Origin: JACKFE01 sp050248735
Lineage (GTDB): Bacteria > Nitrospirota > Nitrospiria > Nitrospirales > UBA8639
Reading direction: 5' to 3'
Assembly (NCBI GenBank): GCA_050248735.1
Contig: JBFWRU010000002.1
Coordinates: 186,001 to 250,000 of the forward strand
DNA length: 64,000 nt
Position 1 is the stretch's first letter. Every line of letters begins with the position of its first letter. The position numbers and the translations under genes are program-made. The notes below the pieces were generated by a model. It made no database searches, was not told the origin of the DNA, and saw nothing but the letters and a program-made list of their open reading frames with translations. Below are positions 9,557-18,060 of this stretch, in pieces.

Positions 9557-9643
9557 ATGAGACTGTTTCTTGTATGTGGTCTATTTGTGGGCATGTCGAC
9601 TAGATTTATGGCCCCCACAAGTCGAACAGAGCCGTTCACATGA
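9557..9643 (+). other. 28-codon ORF resembling a signal-peptide start; possible remnant
   Basis: The ATG at 9557 follows TAAGGA. It encodes a basic residue and then a short hydrophobic run (LFLVCGLFVG) before stopping after 28 codons. It looks like the start of a secreted protein that has lost its body, or chance. The rest of the gap 9383-9676 holds pyrimidine-rich sequence and nothing else I can name. Confidence 0.2.
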
Positions 9644-9676
9644 TGTTTTCCAACATTCAAAGTTAGGAGGGTTATT

Positions 9677-10216
9677 ATGAGAAGATGGGCTGCATTCGCG
9701 ACAATGTTCGTCGTCTTCATGATCGGGCTCGGGCTGGTGGTGCCGGTTGGTCAAGCCGCGGACGCGGCTAAGGAATTGGCGGCCAAATACATCCTGGCGA
9801 CTGCTAAGGCCGCCAGAACGGTGTATGTGAAAGGTATCGTGGCCGATGCGGGTAAAGGCGGTTTAAAACCTACTGAAGATTGGGTCAAGGATGATCATGG
9901 CATGATGCTTCCAGCTCAATTCGTGAAGGAGCTTGGAAAAGAACTCAAAGAATTTGACTTATCATTGGTGGGTACCGATCCCTTATATGCCTCCAATGCC
10001 GCGAAAAGTGCCAAGGAAAAGGAAATGCTTGCGGAATTAGCCAAAGGGAAAGAAAAGGTCCTGGTCATTGAAGATGGCGGGACCACCGTCGGCATGTCGG
10101 CCGATTATGCCATTGTGGACAGTTGTGCGGATTGCCATAACAATCACCCCAAAACGACCAAAAAAGATTGGAAAAAGGGTGATTTTATGGGTGCCATTGT
10201 CGTGCGATTGAAATAA
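9677..10216 (+). CDS. Periplasmic single-heme protein, Tll0287-like/DUF3365
   Basis: This 179-residue exported protein starts with a Sec signal peptide (hydrophobic residues about 6-24, cleavage likely after GQA). It carries one heme-binding CADCH motif near the C-terminus and has the same layout as the sensor domains of the heme receptors at 7562 and 28229. TAGGAGGG precedes the start (9664-9671). A strong terminator follows, so it ends a transcription unit. It could be a soluble redox or gas-binding partner of the heme receptors, or an independent cytochrome; the sequence does not decide. Confidence 0.82.
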   Translation: MRRWAAFATMFVVFMIGLGLVVPVGQAADAAKELAAKYILATAKAARTVYVKGIVADAGKGGLKPTEDWVKDDHGMMLPAQFVKELGKELKEFDLSLVGTDPLYASNAAKSAKEKEMLAELAKGKEKVLVIEDGGTTVGMSADYAIVDSCADCHNNHPKTTKKDWKKGDFMGAIVVRLK

Positions 10217-10247
10217 TTCCGTTTTAGGGCCGTTTGTCTCAGAAAAG

Positions 10248-10283
10248 GGCGGGGAGGGTCAGGCACCTTCCCCGCCTTTTTTT
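10248..10283 (+). terminator. Rho-independent terminator after the heme protein
   Basis: An 11-bp GC-rich stem (GGCGGGGAGGG with CCTTCCCCGCC, one G-U pair) has a loop of about 7 bases and is followed by a run of seven T. It lies 30 bases after the stop codon. Confidence 0.9.
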
Positions 10284-10320
10284 GTCTTCCTGTTTTTTTC
10301 TTGTAAAACACGGTTGCCGT

Positions 10321-10347
10321 TACATTCAGGCATGGGTGTGCCGATAA
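10321..10347 (+). promoter_or_regulatory. Candidate sigma28 (FliA) promoter
   Basis: A perfect GCCGATAA -10 element lies at 10340-10347, with TACA (consensus TAAA) 15 bases upstream at 10321-10324. It stands just after the terminator and 143 bases before the broken membrane-protein gene at 10490. The -35 element is imperfect, so this is a candidate only. Confidence 0.4.
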
Positions 10348-10489
10348 AGGAAAAGAAGCGGGGTGAAAACCGGGAGCAGTCAGGTATAAGGAGTAACGGC
10401 TTTGGTCGATGGCTTGTCCCTATTGGGTGTCTGTTCCACCAGGCAACATAATGTGACCGCTCAGAGAAAAGGGATGAAGGTGCCGTGGA

Positions 10490-10820
10490 ATGGTTGTTCT
10501 TTGGTTGGTGGGGTACGTCACCAAACAGTTGCTTTTTGGCCGGGATCAGTTTGCGGTACGGTCGAGCAATATTGGTCGATATCCATTTCTGTCCTGATGG
10601 TGCATACCGGTTTGGCGATGGCGACCATCGGCTTGGGGACTGCCAATTTGTTCATGGGGTTCCGGAAGCTGCGACATGGGACCGGGGTTGGGGCCACAGG
10701 GTGGAAGCGATCTTCCGCCATCGGCGATTGGGCTATCTGATGCAATGGACATTTGGTGGAATCATCATAACCACCTATGTTGTGTATGACATGTTGTTTT
10801 ATTGGTTCCTTGCGGCATGA
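10490..10820 (+). pseudogene. Small membrane protein gene split over three frames (two frameshifts)
   Basis: No single frame gives a sensible protein, but three successive pieces do. Frame one runs from ATG 10490 (after GAAGG) to TGA 10595 and encodes a membrane helix followed by QLLFGRDQF. Frame two takes over near 10585-10597 with VLMVHTGLAMATIGLG, then RKLRHG. Frame three takes over near 10700 with FRHRRLGYLMQW and a final helix, TTYVVYDMLFYWF, ending at 10820. Joined, this gives a protein of about 110 residues with three membrane helices, loosely like small DUF420-type proteins. Both shifts are in the same direction, as if one base were missing at each place. It may be a real pseudogene or two assembly errors. 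Confidence 0.6.
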
Positions 10821-10956
10821 CATGAGCTGTCTCTCGTGAGGGTTAAAACGTGAAATCTCAGTAGTGAAAAGCAAAAATTCTCTCGTTTTACGGCCTTATT
10901 CTTCACTCGTACTACTCAGTTTTACCTTGTATCTATCAACACCATAGGACCTGTCC

Positions 10957-11772
10957 ATGAATGCAACTCTCAGCGATCAAGAGTTTGAATTGTTTAAAGC
11001 TCTGATTTACCAACAGGTCGGCATCACACTGGATACTCCCAAGAAAACGTTGTTGGTATCCAGATTAGGTAAGCGACTTCGTGAACTGAATCTTTCATCC
11101 TACAAGGCCTATTATGACTGTGTGAGTGCCAAAGAAGGAGAAGAAGAGCTGACAAAATTGTTGGATTTGGTCTCGACCAACAAGACAGACTTTTATCGCG
11201 AGCCGATCCATTTTGATTTTCTCCGTGATCGGGTTCTTTCCGAGGCGCAGGCCACCAAGACGTTGAGAATCTGGTCCTCCGCGTCCTCTTCCGGGGAGGA
11301 GCCGTATACCATCGCCATGAGCCTCACCGATGCTATCCCCGATATCACTCGATGGGATATTAAAATTCTGGCTTCCGATATTTCCACCCGAGTGTTGAGT
11401 AAGGCCGCCTCGGGCGTTTATGAGGACGAACGAGTGAGCCAACTACCTCAAGATCTTGTGCAACGGCATTTCTTGCGAGGGAAAGGGGGGCAAACGGGAA
11501 AAGTCCGTGTGCGCCCCCGGATTGCAAATTTGGTAGCGTTCCGGCGAATTAATTTGATGGACCCGACCTTTCCCATCCGGAATCCTCTTGATGTGATTTT
11601 TTGCCGCAATGTGATGATTTATTTCGATCGTCCCACCCAGGCCAAGCTCATGGAAAAATTTTTCCGGTATCTTCGCCCTGGCGGATATTTATTTATCGGG
11701 CATTCGGAAAGTTTGCAATGGATCGATCATCAATTTACCTATCTCAAGCCCACAATTTATCAAAAACCGTAA
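10957..11772 (+). CDS. cheR: Chemoreceptor methyltransferase CheR (module 1)
   Basis: CheR transfers methyl groups from S-adenosylmethionine to receptor glutamates. The 271-residue product has the all-alpha N-terminal domain (about 1-75) and a SAM-binding domain. Its typical motifs are the CheR-type loop SASSSGEEPYT, ASDIS and the C-terminal IFCRNVMIYFD. There is no TPR extension. Two receptors of this module carry pentapeptide tails that CheR could dock on. cheD and cheB follow. A second CheR is at 14328. Confidence 0.95.
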   Translation: MNATLSDQEFELFKALIYQQVGITLDTPKKTLLVSRLGKRLRELNLSSYKAYYDCVSAKEGEEELTKLLDLVSTNKTDFYREPIHFDFLRDRVLSEAQATKTLRIWSSASSSGEEPYTIAMSLTDAIPDITRWDIKILASDISTRVLSKAASGVYEDERVSQLPQDLVQRHFLRGKGGQTGKVRVRPRIANLVAFRRINLMDPTFPIRNPLDVIFCRNVMIYFDRPTQAKLMEKFFRYLRPGGYLFIGHSESLQWIDHQFTYLKPTIYQKP

Positions 11773-11861
11773 AGGTGAATGTCAGGGGTCAGGGAAGACA
11801 TGCAGAAACGTATAGTCTTTTTTCTCATCCTCCTTCCGAAGAACTCCTGACTAGGACAAAT

Positions 11862-12470
11862 ATGCCATCAACAGGATTAATGGAATTCGGACATATCCGG
11901 AGAATGACAGACACGCGGTTTCCGTATGAAGTGGCGGTGATTCTTCCCGGCGAATACTTCGTGAGCCGGGAACCCAAAGTGGTCTATACGGTGTTAGGTT
12001 CGTGTATCTCGGTGTGTTTGCGTGATCCGTTGGTTGGAGTGGGAGGCATGAATCATTTCATGCTCGCTGCCCCTTCCAATACCGACGGTCATGATAATTG
12101 GACCGATTCGGGGCGATACGGCAGTTTTGCCATGGAAATGCTGATGAACGATATATATAAACGAGGGGGAAAAAAGGAGCGACTGGAAGCCAAGGTGTTT
12201 GGCGGGGGAAAAATTTATGATGGGACCATCGATATCGGTGCCAAAAATGCCGCGTGGGCTTTGGATTTCCTGGATCAGGAAGGGATATCGCCCATCAAGG
12301 CTGACGTGGGCGATGTGTGTCCCCGAAAGGTGTACTACTTCACCGATTCAGGGAAAGTGTTATTAAAGAAACTCGACCGTGTAGTGGCCAGTGCCATTGT
12401 GCAGGAAGAAGGGCAATATCGTGCGAAATTGCAACAAGCGCCTGTGCAGTCGGAAGTGACGCTCTTTTGA
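11862..12470 (+). CDS. cheD: Receptor glutamine deamidase CheD
   Basis: CheD deamidates receptor glutamines and can interact with CheC-type phosphatases. The product from the chosen start has 202 residues. The catalytic Cys (C48 in TVLGSC) and His (H65 in GMNHF) are present with the usual spacing, and the FGGGK segment is intact. The frame is open from 11601, inside cheR, but ATG 11862 has AGGA at 11853-11856 and gives a normal CheD length. ATG 11904 is a later alternative. Confidence 0.93.
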   Translation: MPSTGLMEFGHIRRMTDTRFPYEVAVILPGEYFVSREPKVVYTVLGSCISVCLRDPLVGVGGMNHFMLAAPSNTDGHDNWTDSGRYGSFAMEMLMNDIYKRGGKKERLEAKVFGGGKIYDGTIDIGAKNAAWALDFLDQEGISPIKADVGDVCPRKVYYFTDSGKVLLKKLDRVVASAIVQEEGQYRAKLQQAPVQSEVTLF

Positions 12471-12614
12471 GTGAAAAATAAAAAGAGAGTGGTCTGGAGT
12501 ATCGCGTAATGCGTGATGTGTCGGGCAAGCCAGGAACCAAGAAGTTAAGTTTCCTCTTACTTCTCACTTTGCGTTCCTTACCTGATGTAGTGTTCTGTAA
12601 CTGAGGAGAAGAAC

Positions 12615-13682
12615 ATGAGTGGCAAAAAGATTCGGGTGCTCGTGGTGGATGATTCGGCCTTAATTCGGAATGTGATGAGCGAGATTTTATCTCAAGACCC
12701 CCAAATCGAAGTGGTCGGGTCGGCTCCCGATCCGTATGTCGCCCGGGATAAGATTAAAACGCTCAATCCTGATGTGCTGACCCTTGACGTGGAAATGCCG
12801 AAAATGGATGGACTGACCTTTTTGCAGAAACTGATGGCTGCCCGTCCCATGCCCGTCGTGATGGTGAGTTCCCTGACCGAGCAGGGCGCGGCGACAACCT
12901 TACAAGCTCTGGAGTCGGGTGCCGTGGATTTTGTCACCAAACCCACGGTGGATATTCAACATGGGCTGTCGGACCTGGCGCATCAAATCACCAGTAAAGT
13001 GAAGATTGCCGCTCAGGCTGCTGTGAAAAAACGAACCACTCCTGTCGATTGCGCCGAACGAATCAAAGCCTTGGCCGCACAATCAGCCATGATTAAGACG
13101 ACCGATACGATTATCGCTATTGGATCGTCTACCGGAGGAACCGAAGCGCTTAGGGAGTTGTTAGAGGTGCTTCCGCCCAATACCCCCCCCATCTTGATGA
13201 CGCAACACATGCCGGAACGTTTTACCAAAACGTTTGCCGATCGCTTGAATGAACTGTGTCAAATTCACGTCAAGGAAGCCCAGGAAGGAGATAGTGTCAT
13301 TCCCGGTCAAGCGTTGTTAGCTCCGGGAAACTTCCATATGGAACTTCGCCGAAGCGGCGCCCGTTATTACGTGTCCCTGAATCAAGAGGCTCCGGTAAAT
13401 CGGCACCGGCCTTCGGTGGATGTCATGTTTCGATCGGTCGCCAGGTATGCGGGTGGCAATAGTCTTGGGGTGATTTTGACGGGAATGGGCAATGACGGGG
13501 CCGCCGGCATGCTGGAAATGAAAAAGGCGGGAGCTTTTAATGTGGCTCAGGATGAGGCATCCTGTGTCGTGTTTGGGATGCCCAAGGAAGCGATCAAGGC
13601 CGGAGGAGTCGATAAAATTTTACCGTTGAACGACATTCCCACGGCCATTCTTTCCCAATTAAAAATGATGTCGTCCCGTTAA
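12615..13682 (+). CDS. cheB: Chemoreceptor methylesterase/deamidase CheB (module 1)
   Basis: CheB removes receptor methyl groups when phosphorylated by CheA. The 355-residue product has an N-terminal receiver domain (acidic pair D12/D13, phospho-acceptor D58) and a C-terminal esterase. The catalytic Ser is in GSSTGGTEA, the His in QHMP and the Asp in GMGNDGA. GAGGAGAAG precedes the start. It closes the module 1 adaptation set cheR-cheD-cheB. A second CheB lies at 30413. Confidence 0.95.
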   Translation: MSGKKIRVLVVDDSALIRNVMSEILSQDPQIEVVGSAPDPYVARDKIKTLNPDVLTLDVEMPKMDGLTFLQKLMAARPMPVVMVSSLTEQGAATTLQALESGAVDFVTKPTVDIQHGLSDLAHQITSKVKIAAQAAVKKRTTPVDCAERIKALAAQSAMIKTTDTIIAIGSSTGGTEALRELLEVLPPNTPPILMTQHMPERFTKTFADRLNELCQIHVKEAQEGDSVIPGQALLAPGNFHMELRRSGARYYVSLNQEAPVNRHRPSVDVMFRSVARYAGGNSLGVILTGMGNDGAAGMLEMKKAGAFNVAQDEASCVVFGMPKEAIKAGGVDKILPLNDIPTAILSQLKMMSSR

Positions 13683-14327
13683 AGAATAGCAGGTAATTTT
13701 CCGAAAAATGCCGTAATGGGAAGGATAATCCTACATCCAGCATGCGTTGGACCGAGCGGACACTTCTCATCTCAATCCGATTATGCCGCGTTTTTTCAAT
13801 CATAGATATGGATGATGTTCCTTGCTTGGGCTGCAGGCAGGAGAGGAAGTCCTATTCCGGTCATTGAGTGAAACGGGTTGGCTTCCTTCGCCCCACTCCA
13901 GCAGGTATGGGGTGACGGCCCCAATTGGCATTATCACTGGTATGGATTTTTTACTGAAAGTTCGACTGGTCAGATTTCGGGAAAAAGGAAATTCCGGCGG
14001 CATCTATGACCCATCAATAATGGGAAATGGAAGTTCAACCATTCAGGAGCTACACGCTACAATTTGTCCTTCGTGATCTATCCCCGGAAGCCTGTCCTAT
14101 CCTGAAGCTCATCAGTAAGCCAACCAAATGAAGGATATGATAGTTCCGATGCCACTTCAAAAAATCGGCTGTCACCGCTTGAACAGGGCCGTGGGGGATC
14201 TCGAAACATTCCCCGTGGGGCTTTTACGGTCACAGGAGCCGGAGAGCGGGGTCGAAACATTCAAATCCGCTCAAGCCTGGGATTGGGACACCCTGAATCG
14301 ATTTCCGCTTACAGGAACCATAGTAAT
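13683..14327. other. 645-base gap without a convincing gene
   Basis: Both strands contain only short open frames (at most about 84 codons) of unremarkable composition and without good ribosome sites. No strong promoter, terminator or repeat was recognised. It separates the module 1 adaptation genes from the following signalling block. Confidence 0.5.
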
Positions 14328-15188
14328 ATGGAAGTAAATGCCATTTCATCTGAAGACTTGGGGTACATTTGCGATCTGGTTCGTGAACGGTCAGCCATTG
14401 TATTGGAACCCGAAAAAGCCTATTTGGTGCAGTCCAGATTAGAGCCATTGGTGAAATCCGAACGATTGGGGTCTTTGCAAGATTTTGTCCGTACCCTCCG
14501 ACATCAGCCGTATGGGCCACTCCACAAAAAAGTCGTGGAAGCGTTGACGACGAATGAAACCAGCTTTTTCCGTGATCTGGTTCCGTTTCATGCACTTCGC
14601 GATCATATATTTCCCGCCCTGATTAAACAAAACCGTTCGGTACAACGTCTGCATATTTGGTGTGGAGCCAGTTCCAGCGGACAAGAACCGTATTCGATTT
14701 TGTTTACGATGTTAGATCATTTTCCGGAGTTGAAATCCTGGCAGATCCGATTTATGGCTACGGATATTTCGCGTGAAATGCTGATCCGGTGTCAGGAAGG
14801 CTACTACAGTCAATTGGAGGTGAATCGGGGGCTTCCGGCACCGTTGCTGTCCAAGTACTTTTCAAAAAGTGGCGTGGGTTGGAAGATCCGGGATGATGTG
14901 CGACGGAAGATTGAATTCCGTGAAATGAATTTGGCTGGGACGTGGTTGGCCTTCCCCAAAATGGACTTAGTGTTCTTGCGAAATGTCATGATTTATTTTG
15001 ATTCACAAACCAAGAAACGGATTCTGGAAAATGTTCGGGGTATCCTTGAGTTACATGGATATTTGGTCCTGGGTGCATCGGAAACGACCATGAATTTGGA
15101 CGAACACTATGCTCGATCGGCTGTCGGAGGAACTTCCGTCTATCGTCTGAAAAATGGATTGGAGGAACGACCCTATGCAGTTTCTTGA
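14328..15188 (+). CDS. cheR: Second CheR-type methyltransferase
   Basis: The 286-residue product has the CheR N-terminal helices and a SAM-binding domain with WCGASSSGQEPYS, ATDIS and FLRNVMIYFD, so it should be an active receptor methyltransferase. It is clearly diverged from the CheR at 10957. The frame is open from 14283; ATG 14328 gives the normal N-terminus and has AGGAA upstream (14313-14317). The gene overlaps the next one by 14 bases, implying translational coupling. By position it most likely serves module 2, whose cheB lies at 30413. Confidence 0.9.
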   Translation: MEVNAISSEDLGYICDLVRERSAIVLEPEKAYLVQSRLEPLVKSERLGSLQDFVRTLRHQPYGPLHKKVVEALTTNETSFFRDLVPFHALRDHIFPALIKQNRSVQRLHIWCGASSSGQEPYSILFTMLDHFPELKSWQIRFMATDISREMLIRCQEGYYSQLEVNRGLPAPLLSKYFSKSGVGWKIRDDVRRKIEFREMNLAGTWLAFPKMDLVFLRNVMIYFDSQTKKRILENVRGILELHGYLVLGASETTMNLDEHYARSAVGGTSVYRLKNGLEERPYAVS

Positions 15189-15630
15189 GCAGGAAATATT
15201 GGAGATTACCGAAACTACCTGGCAGGCCATGTTGGGCCTGGATATCCATCTCCGGCCGTTGCCGGCTGTCCTGAATCCCCACGAAGATTTCCTGACTGGT
15301 CGGGTCGAAATTTCCGGGGCGTGGAATGGTGTCGTGTTATTGCATGGATCCTCCCAACTGACACGATCCGCAGCCGCCATGATTTTTGCCAATGGGATGC
15401 TTGATGTGACGTCACAAGATCTCATGGATGCCATGTACGAGTTGACAAATATCATCGGTGGAAATATCAAGGCACTCCTTCCCGAGCCCTCTCAATTATC
15501 CCTTCCCTGCGTGCATGGCACAACCCCGGAGATTGTCGCTGTCCCGGGAGCTGAACAGGTGAGCGATCTGGTGTTTGATTGTCAGGGGCAACCGTTGTTT
15601 GTGAGTGTATGGAAGCGAATTGACGACTAG
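15175..15630 (+). CDS. CheX-like CheY-P phosphatase family protein
   Basis: This 151-residue protein has the CheX/CheC-type fold signature. The segment DAMYELTNIIGGN contains the E-x-x-N pair that in CheX and CheC catalyses CheY-P dephosphorylation. GGAGGA at 15161-15166 selects ATG 15175, which overlaps the end of the upstream cheR. A CheZ is also present in the window (22358), so this protein may act on another receiver, for instance a hybrid kinase. The family assignment is fairly safe; the target is inference. Confidence 0.75.
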   Translation: MQFLEQEILEITETTWQAMLGLDIHLRPLPAVLNPHEDFLTGRVEISGAWNGVVLLHGSSQLTRSAAAMIFANGMLDVTSQDLMDAMYELTNIIGGNIKALLPEPSQLSLPCVHGTTPEIVAVPGAEQVSDLVFDCQGQPLFVSVWKRIDD

Positions 15631-15667
15631 GGCCATTATTGTCGACTGAAAAAAGAGGAGATGGACC

Positions 15668-16051
15668 ATGGTGTCGAATCAACGTGAATTTACCAGGGTA
15701 GCAGTGGCCATTCATGTGGAATTGGAAGTCGGCGGTGATGTCGTGATACCTGGTGAAATCGACAATGTCAGTCTGAACGGACTGTTGATTCGAGCCGATA
15801 CCACCGTTCCGGACCAGACACCCTGTCTGGTCCGTATTCATCTGGACGGAGGGGCGGGAGGTCCGACTATCGAGGCCAAAGGCCTGGTTGTGAGAGCCGG
15901 ATCGGGAAAGCTGGCAATCCAATTCTCAGAAATATTGGGGGTCGAGAGTATGAAGCATCTTCAAAATCTCGTACTCTATAATAGCGGACCCCAGGCCGAC
16001 CAAACCGAAGCGGAATTTCAGGCACATACGGGCTTAAAAGCCCATTCTTAG
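15668..16051 (+). CDS. PilZ-domain protein, likely cyclic-di-GMP receptor
   Basis: The 127-residue protein is a single PilZ domain. The two binding motifs are present: REFTR (R6 and R10) and DNVSLNG (D32 to G38), matching the R-x3-R and (D/N)-x-S-x-x-G pattern. It lies between a CheX-like phosphatase and a STAS protein. In motile bacteria such proteins often link cyclic di-GMP to motor or chemotaxis output. An HD-GYP protein (16694) and a GGDEF protein (42614) are in the same window. Confidence 0.85.
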   Translation: MVSNQREFTRVAVAIHVELEVGGDVVIPGEIDNVSLNGLLIRADTTVPDQTPCLVRIHLDGGAGGPTIEAKGLVVRAGSGKLAIQFSEILGVESMKHLQNLVLYNSGPQADQTEAEFQAHTGLKAHS

Positions 16052-16204
16052 GGGTTGGTATTCCCCTCGGTCGTCTGAGGCAATCTGCGTCTTCTCCGGG
16101 TAGAGTTTCTTATTCATTTTTCTCCCGCAATAACCGAAAGTAGTGAAAAGGAGATCCTTTCGGGTTCAATAAGGGATTTTTTTGACGAGGTAACGGAGGC
16201 ACCT

Positions 16205-16534
16205 ATGACGATTACGCAGGAACAACGATCCACCCAGGTTATTTTGCATATGGAGGGCAGATTTGATTTTGGTTCCCGCAAGACCTTCAAAGAGATGATT
16301 GATAAGGCTGCGGAATTGAACCTGCCGGTCATTTTGGATTTATCACAAGTAGTGTTTTTGGATAGTTCAGCCTTAGGCCTATTGGTGATTTCATTCCAAA
16401 TGTTAAAAACCAAGCACATCCCGTTTTATGTTGTGAATCCTCAAACATACGTCCGCCAGGTCCTGGATTTGGCCAACGTTGGGAAGATTATTCCGATTTT
16501 TAACAATGTGGACGAAATCCCGGTTTCCGCGTAA
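16205..16534 (+). CDS. STAS-domain anti-sigma-factor-antagonist-like protein
   Basis: The 109-residue protein is a lone STAS domain like SpoIIAA/RsbV. The conserved DSSALG at residues 53-58 supplies the serine usually phosphorylated by a partner kinase. No RsbW-type kinase or PP2C phosphatase is visible nearby. Between chemotaxis and cyclic-di-GMP genes it may be a partner-switch component, but the partner is unknown. Confidence 0.85.
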   Translation: MTITQEQRSTQVILHMEGRFDFGSRKTFKEMIDKAAELNLPVILDLSQVVFLDSSALGLLVISFQMLKTKHIPFYVVNPQTYVRQVLDLANVGKIIPIFNNVDEIPVSA

Positions 16535-16693
16535 TCCGGTCAGCTCCCGTGTGAGAGGTTCGTACCGATGTCTTTGTGGGCCACATGGAAGCCGATGGCG
16601 GGGGGTAATCTCAAGATTTCATCCTGCCCCACTGTCTGTTGACGCCGACCTGGAAAGCATTTCTCGACCCCTGATGAGGGGCTTGGACCCATC

Positions 16694-18052
16694 ATGAATC
16701 ATCTTTCTCCCAAATCCACCTCCACGTCTTCCTTCCCATTGAAACGAATTCCGACCACACAGCTTCGACCTGGAATGTACCTGGTTCGGATTGTCGATTC
16801 TTGGTGGAAGTCTCCCTTTTTCCTTCATCGACGGACTATTCAGAGCCAGGAAGAGATTGCATTGCTTCTTCAATCAGGGATTCAGGCTGTTGAAATCGAT
16901 CTGGAGCGAGGCTTGGATGTTGGAGCGGATGAAGAGAGTACTTTCATTCCTGTATGCGACCACACCGAAGAAGTTTCTATCGGAGAAGATTCCATAGCGG
17001 AGGATTCGGTTCCCGCTGCTATGGGGACTGATGTTGAAGATCTGTCCCGCTCCGACTCGGAAAATCGTCAACGGGTCAGTCGTTTGCGAACTGATCTGGA
17101 ACGGTCAATGAACGATATATTTGAAGGACTGAAAACGGGACATGCGCTCCCCATGGTTTCGATCCATCAAATGGCTGAATCGCTGATCCGCGAGGTGAGT
17201 CAACACCCGGTGATCCTAACGGAAGTGATGCTTCTGGAAAACATGCAAAAATATGATAAGACGCTGTACTGCCATGTCCTGGATGTGTCGGTCCTCAGTT
17301 TATTGGTGGGACTTCATTTGGACGTGCCCGCGCCTCTTCTTCATGAGTTGGCGGTCGCGGGGTTGTTGCACGATGTCGGATTCCTGCGGTTGCCGGCCAA
17401 CGTAGTGAAAAATCTCTCAGTCGACCGAACGGCGTTGCCACCAGCCCTGCGGCAGCATGTCAATATAGGTGTGGCCCTGATTCGTCAGTATGCCAAAGGA
17501 TCGTCCTTGGTCCATCGTATGGTGGGGGAGCATCATGAATATGTGAATGGGTCCGGATATCCCAGACAGTTGGTGGACGAGTCCATTTCCGAAGGGGGCA
17601 AACTGCTTGGATTGGTCGATTATTTTGACGAATTGGTATCCGCCTGGGGGAACCAGCATCGCCTGCCACCCGCATTGGCGCTCCGTCGAATTTTTCAGGA
17701 GGTGCGTGAAGGCCGATTCCCTTCGCGGATGGGGGAAGCCCTTGTGCGAACTCTTGGCGTGTTTCCCGTTGGTACGGTGGTCAGACTCTCCACCGGAGAA
17801 ATTGCCGTAGTGGCCTCACATCAGGTTCAAGCTGGAAGCAAGCCGGTGGTCATGGTGGTGACCGGAGAAGATGGAACACCTCTGAATCTGCCCCAGGAAT
17901 GTGATTTGAAGGATGGGCATCCTTCAGGTCAAGCGAGGGAAATCCAACAGATTCTTCAGCCCACCGATGTCCCCCTGGATTGGCAGGCTCTCTTATGTCA
18001 GTGGAAACCAGATGCGTCAGAAGTGCTGTGTGACGGGTCATCTGCTCCATAG
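16694..18052 (+). CDS. HD-GYP domain protein, likely cyclic-di-GMP phosphodiesterase
   Basis: The 452-residue protein has an N-terminal DUF3391-like region (LRPGMYLVRI, and a segment ending SGIQAVEID) and a C-terminal HD-GYP domain. The HD pair is H226-D227 and the GYP signature is HHEYVNGSGYP (H280, H281). The usual HD-x-G-K is HD-x-G-F here, so the lysine is replaced. HHExxDG also reads HHEYVNG. Metal ligands appear intact, so activity is plausible but not certain. It sits downstream of PilZ and STAS proteins and upstream of a hybrid kinase. Confidence 0.85.
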   Translation: MNHLSPKSTSTSSFPLKRIPTTQLRPGMYLVRIVDSWWKSPFFLHRRTIQSQEEIALLLQSGIQAVEIDLERGLDVGADEESTFIPVCDHTEEVSIGEDSIAEDSVPAAMGTDVEDLSRSDSENRQRVSRLRTDLERSMNDIFEGLKTGHALPMVSIHQMAESLIREVSQHPVILTEVMLLENMQKYDKTLYCHVLDVSVLSLLVGLHLDVPAPLLHELAVAGLLHDVGFLRLPANVVKNLSVDRTALPPALRQHVNIGVALIRQYAKGSSLVHRMVGEHHEYVNGSGYPRQLVDESISEGGKLLGLVDYFDELVSAWGNQHRLPPALALRRIFQEVREGRFPSRMGEALVRTLGVFPVGTVVRLSTGEIAVVASHQVQAGSKPVVMVVTGEDGTPLNLPQECDLKDGHPSGQAREIQQILQPTDVPLDWQALLCQWKPDASEVLCDGSSAP

Positions 18053-18060
18053 TAATCCAT

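Noticed and set aside
10402..10740. 112-codon ORF as an independent gene
   Set aside because: Only its middle part looks like a membrane protein; it is one frame of the frameshifted gene at 10490-10820.
10485..10820. 111-codon ORF as an independent gene
   Set aside because: Its first two thirds are rich in His, Asp and Arg with no sense as protein; only the last part belongs to the frameshifted gene.
13822..14076. 84-codon ORF in the gap after cheB
   Set aside because: TTG start, no ribosome site, no recognisable sequence pattern.
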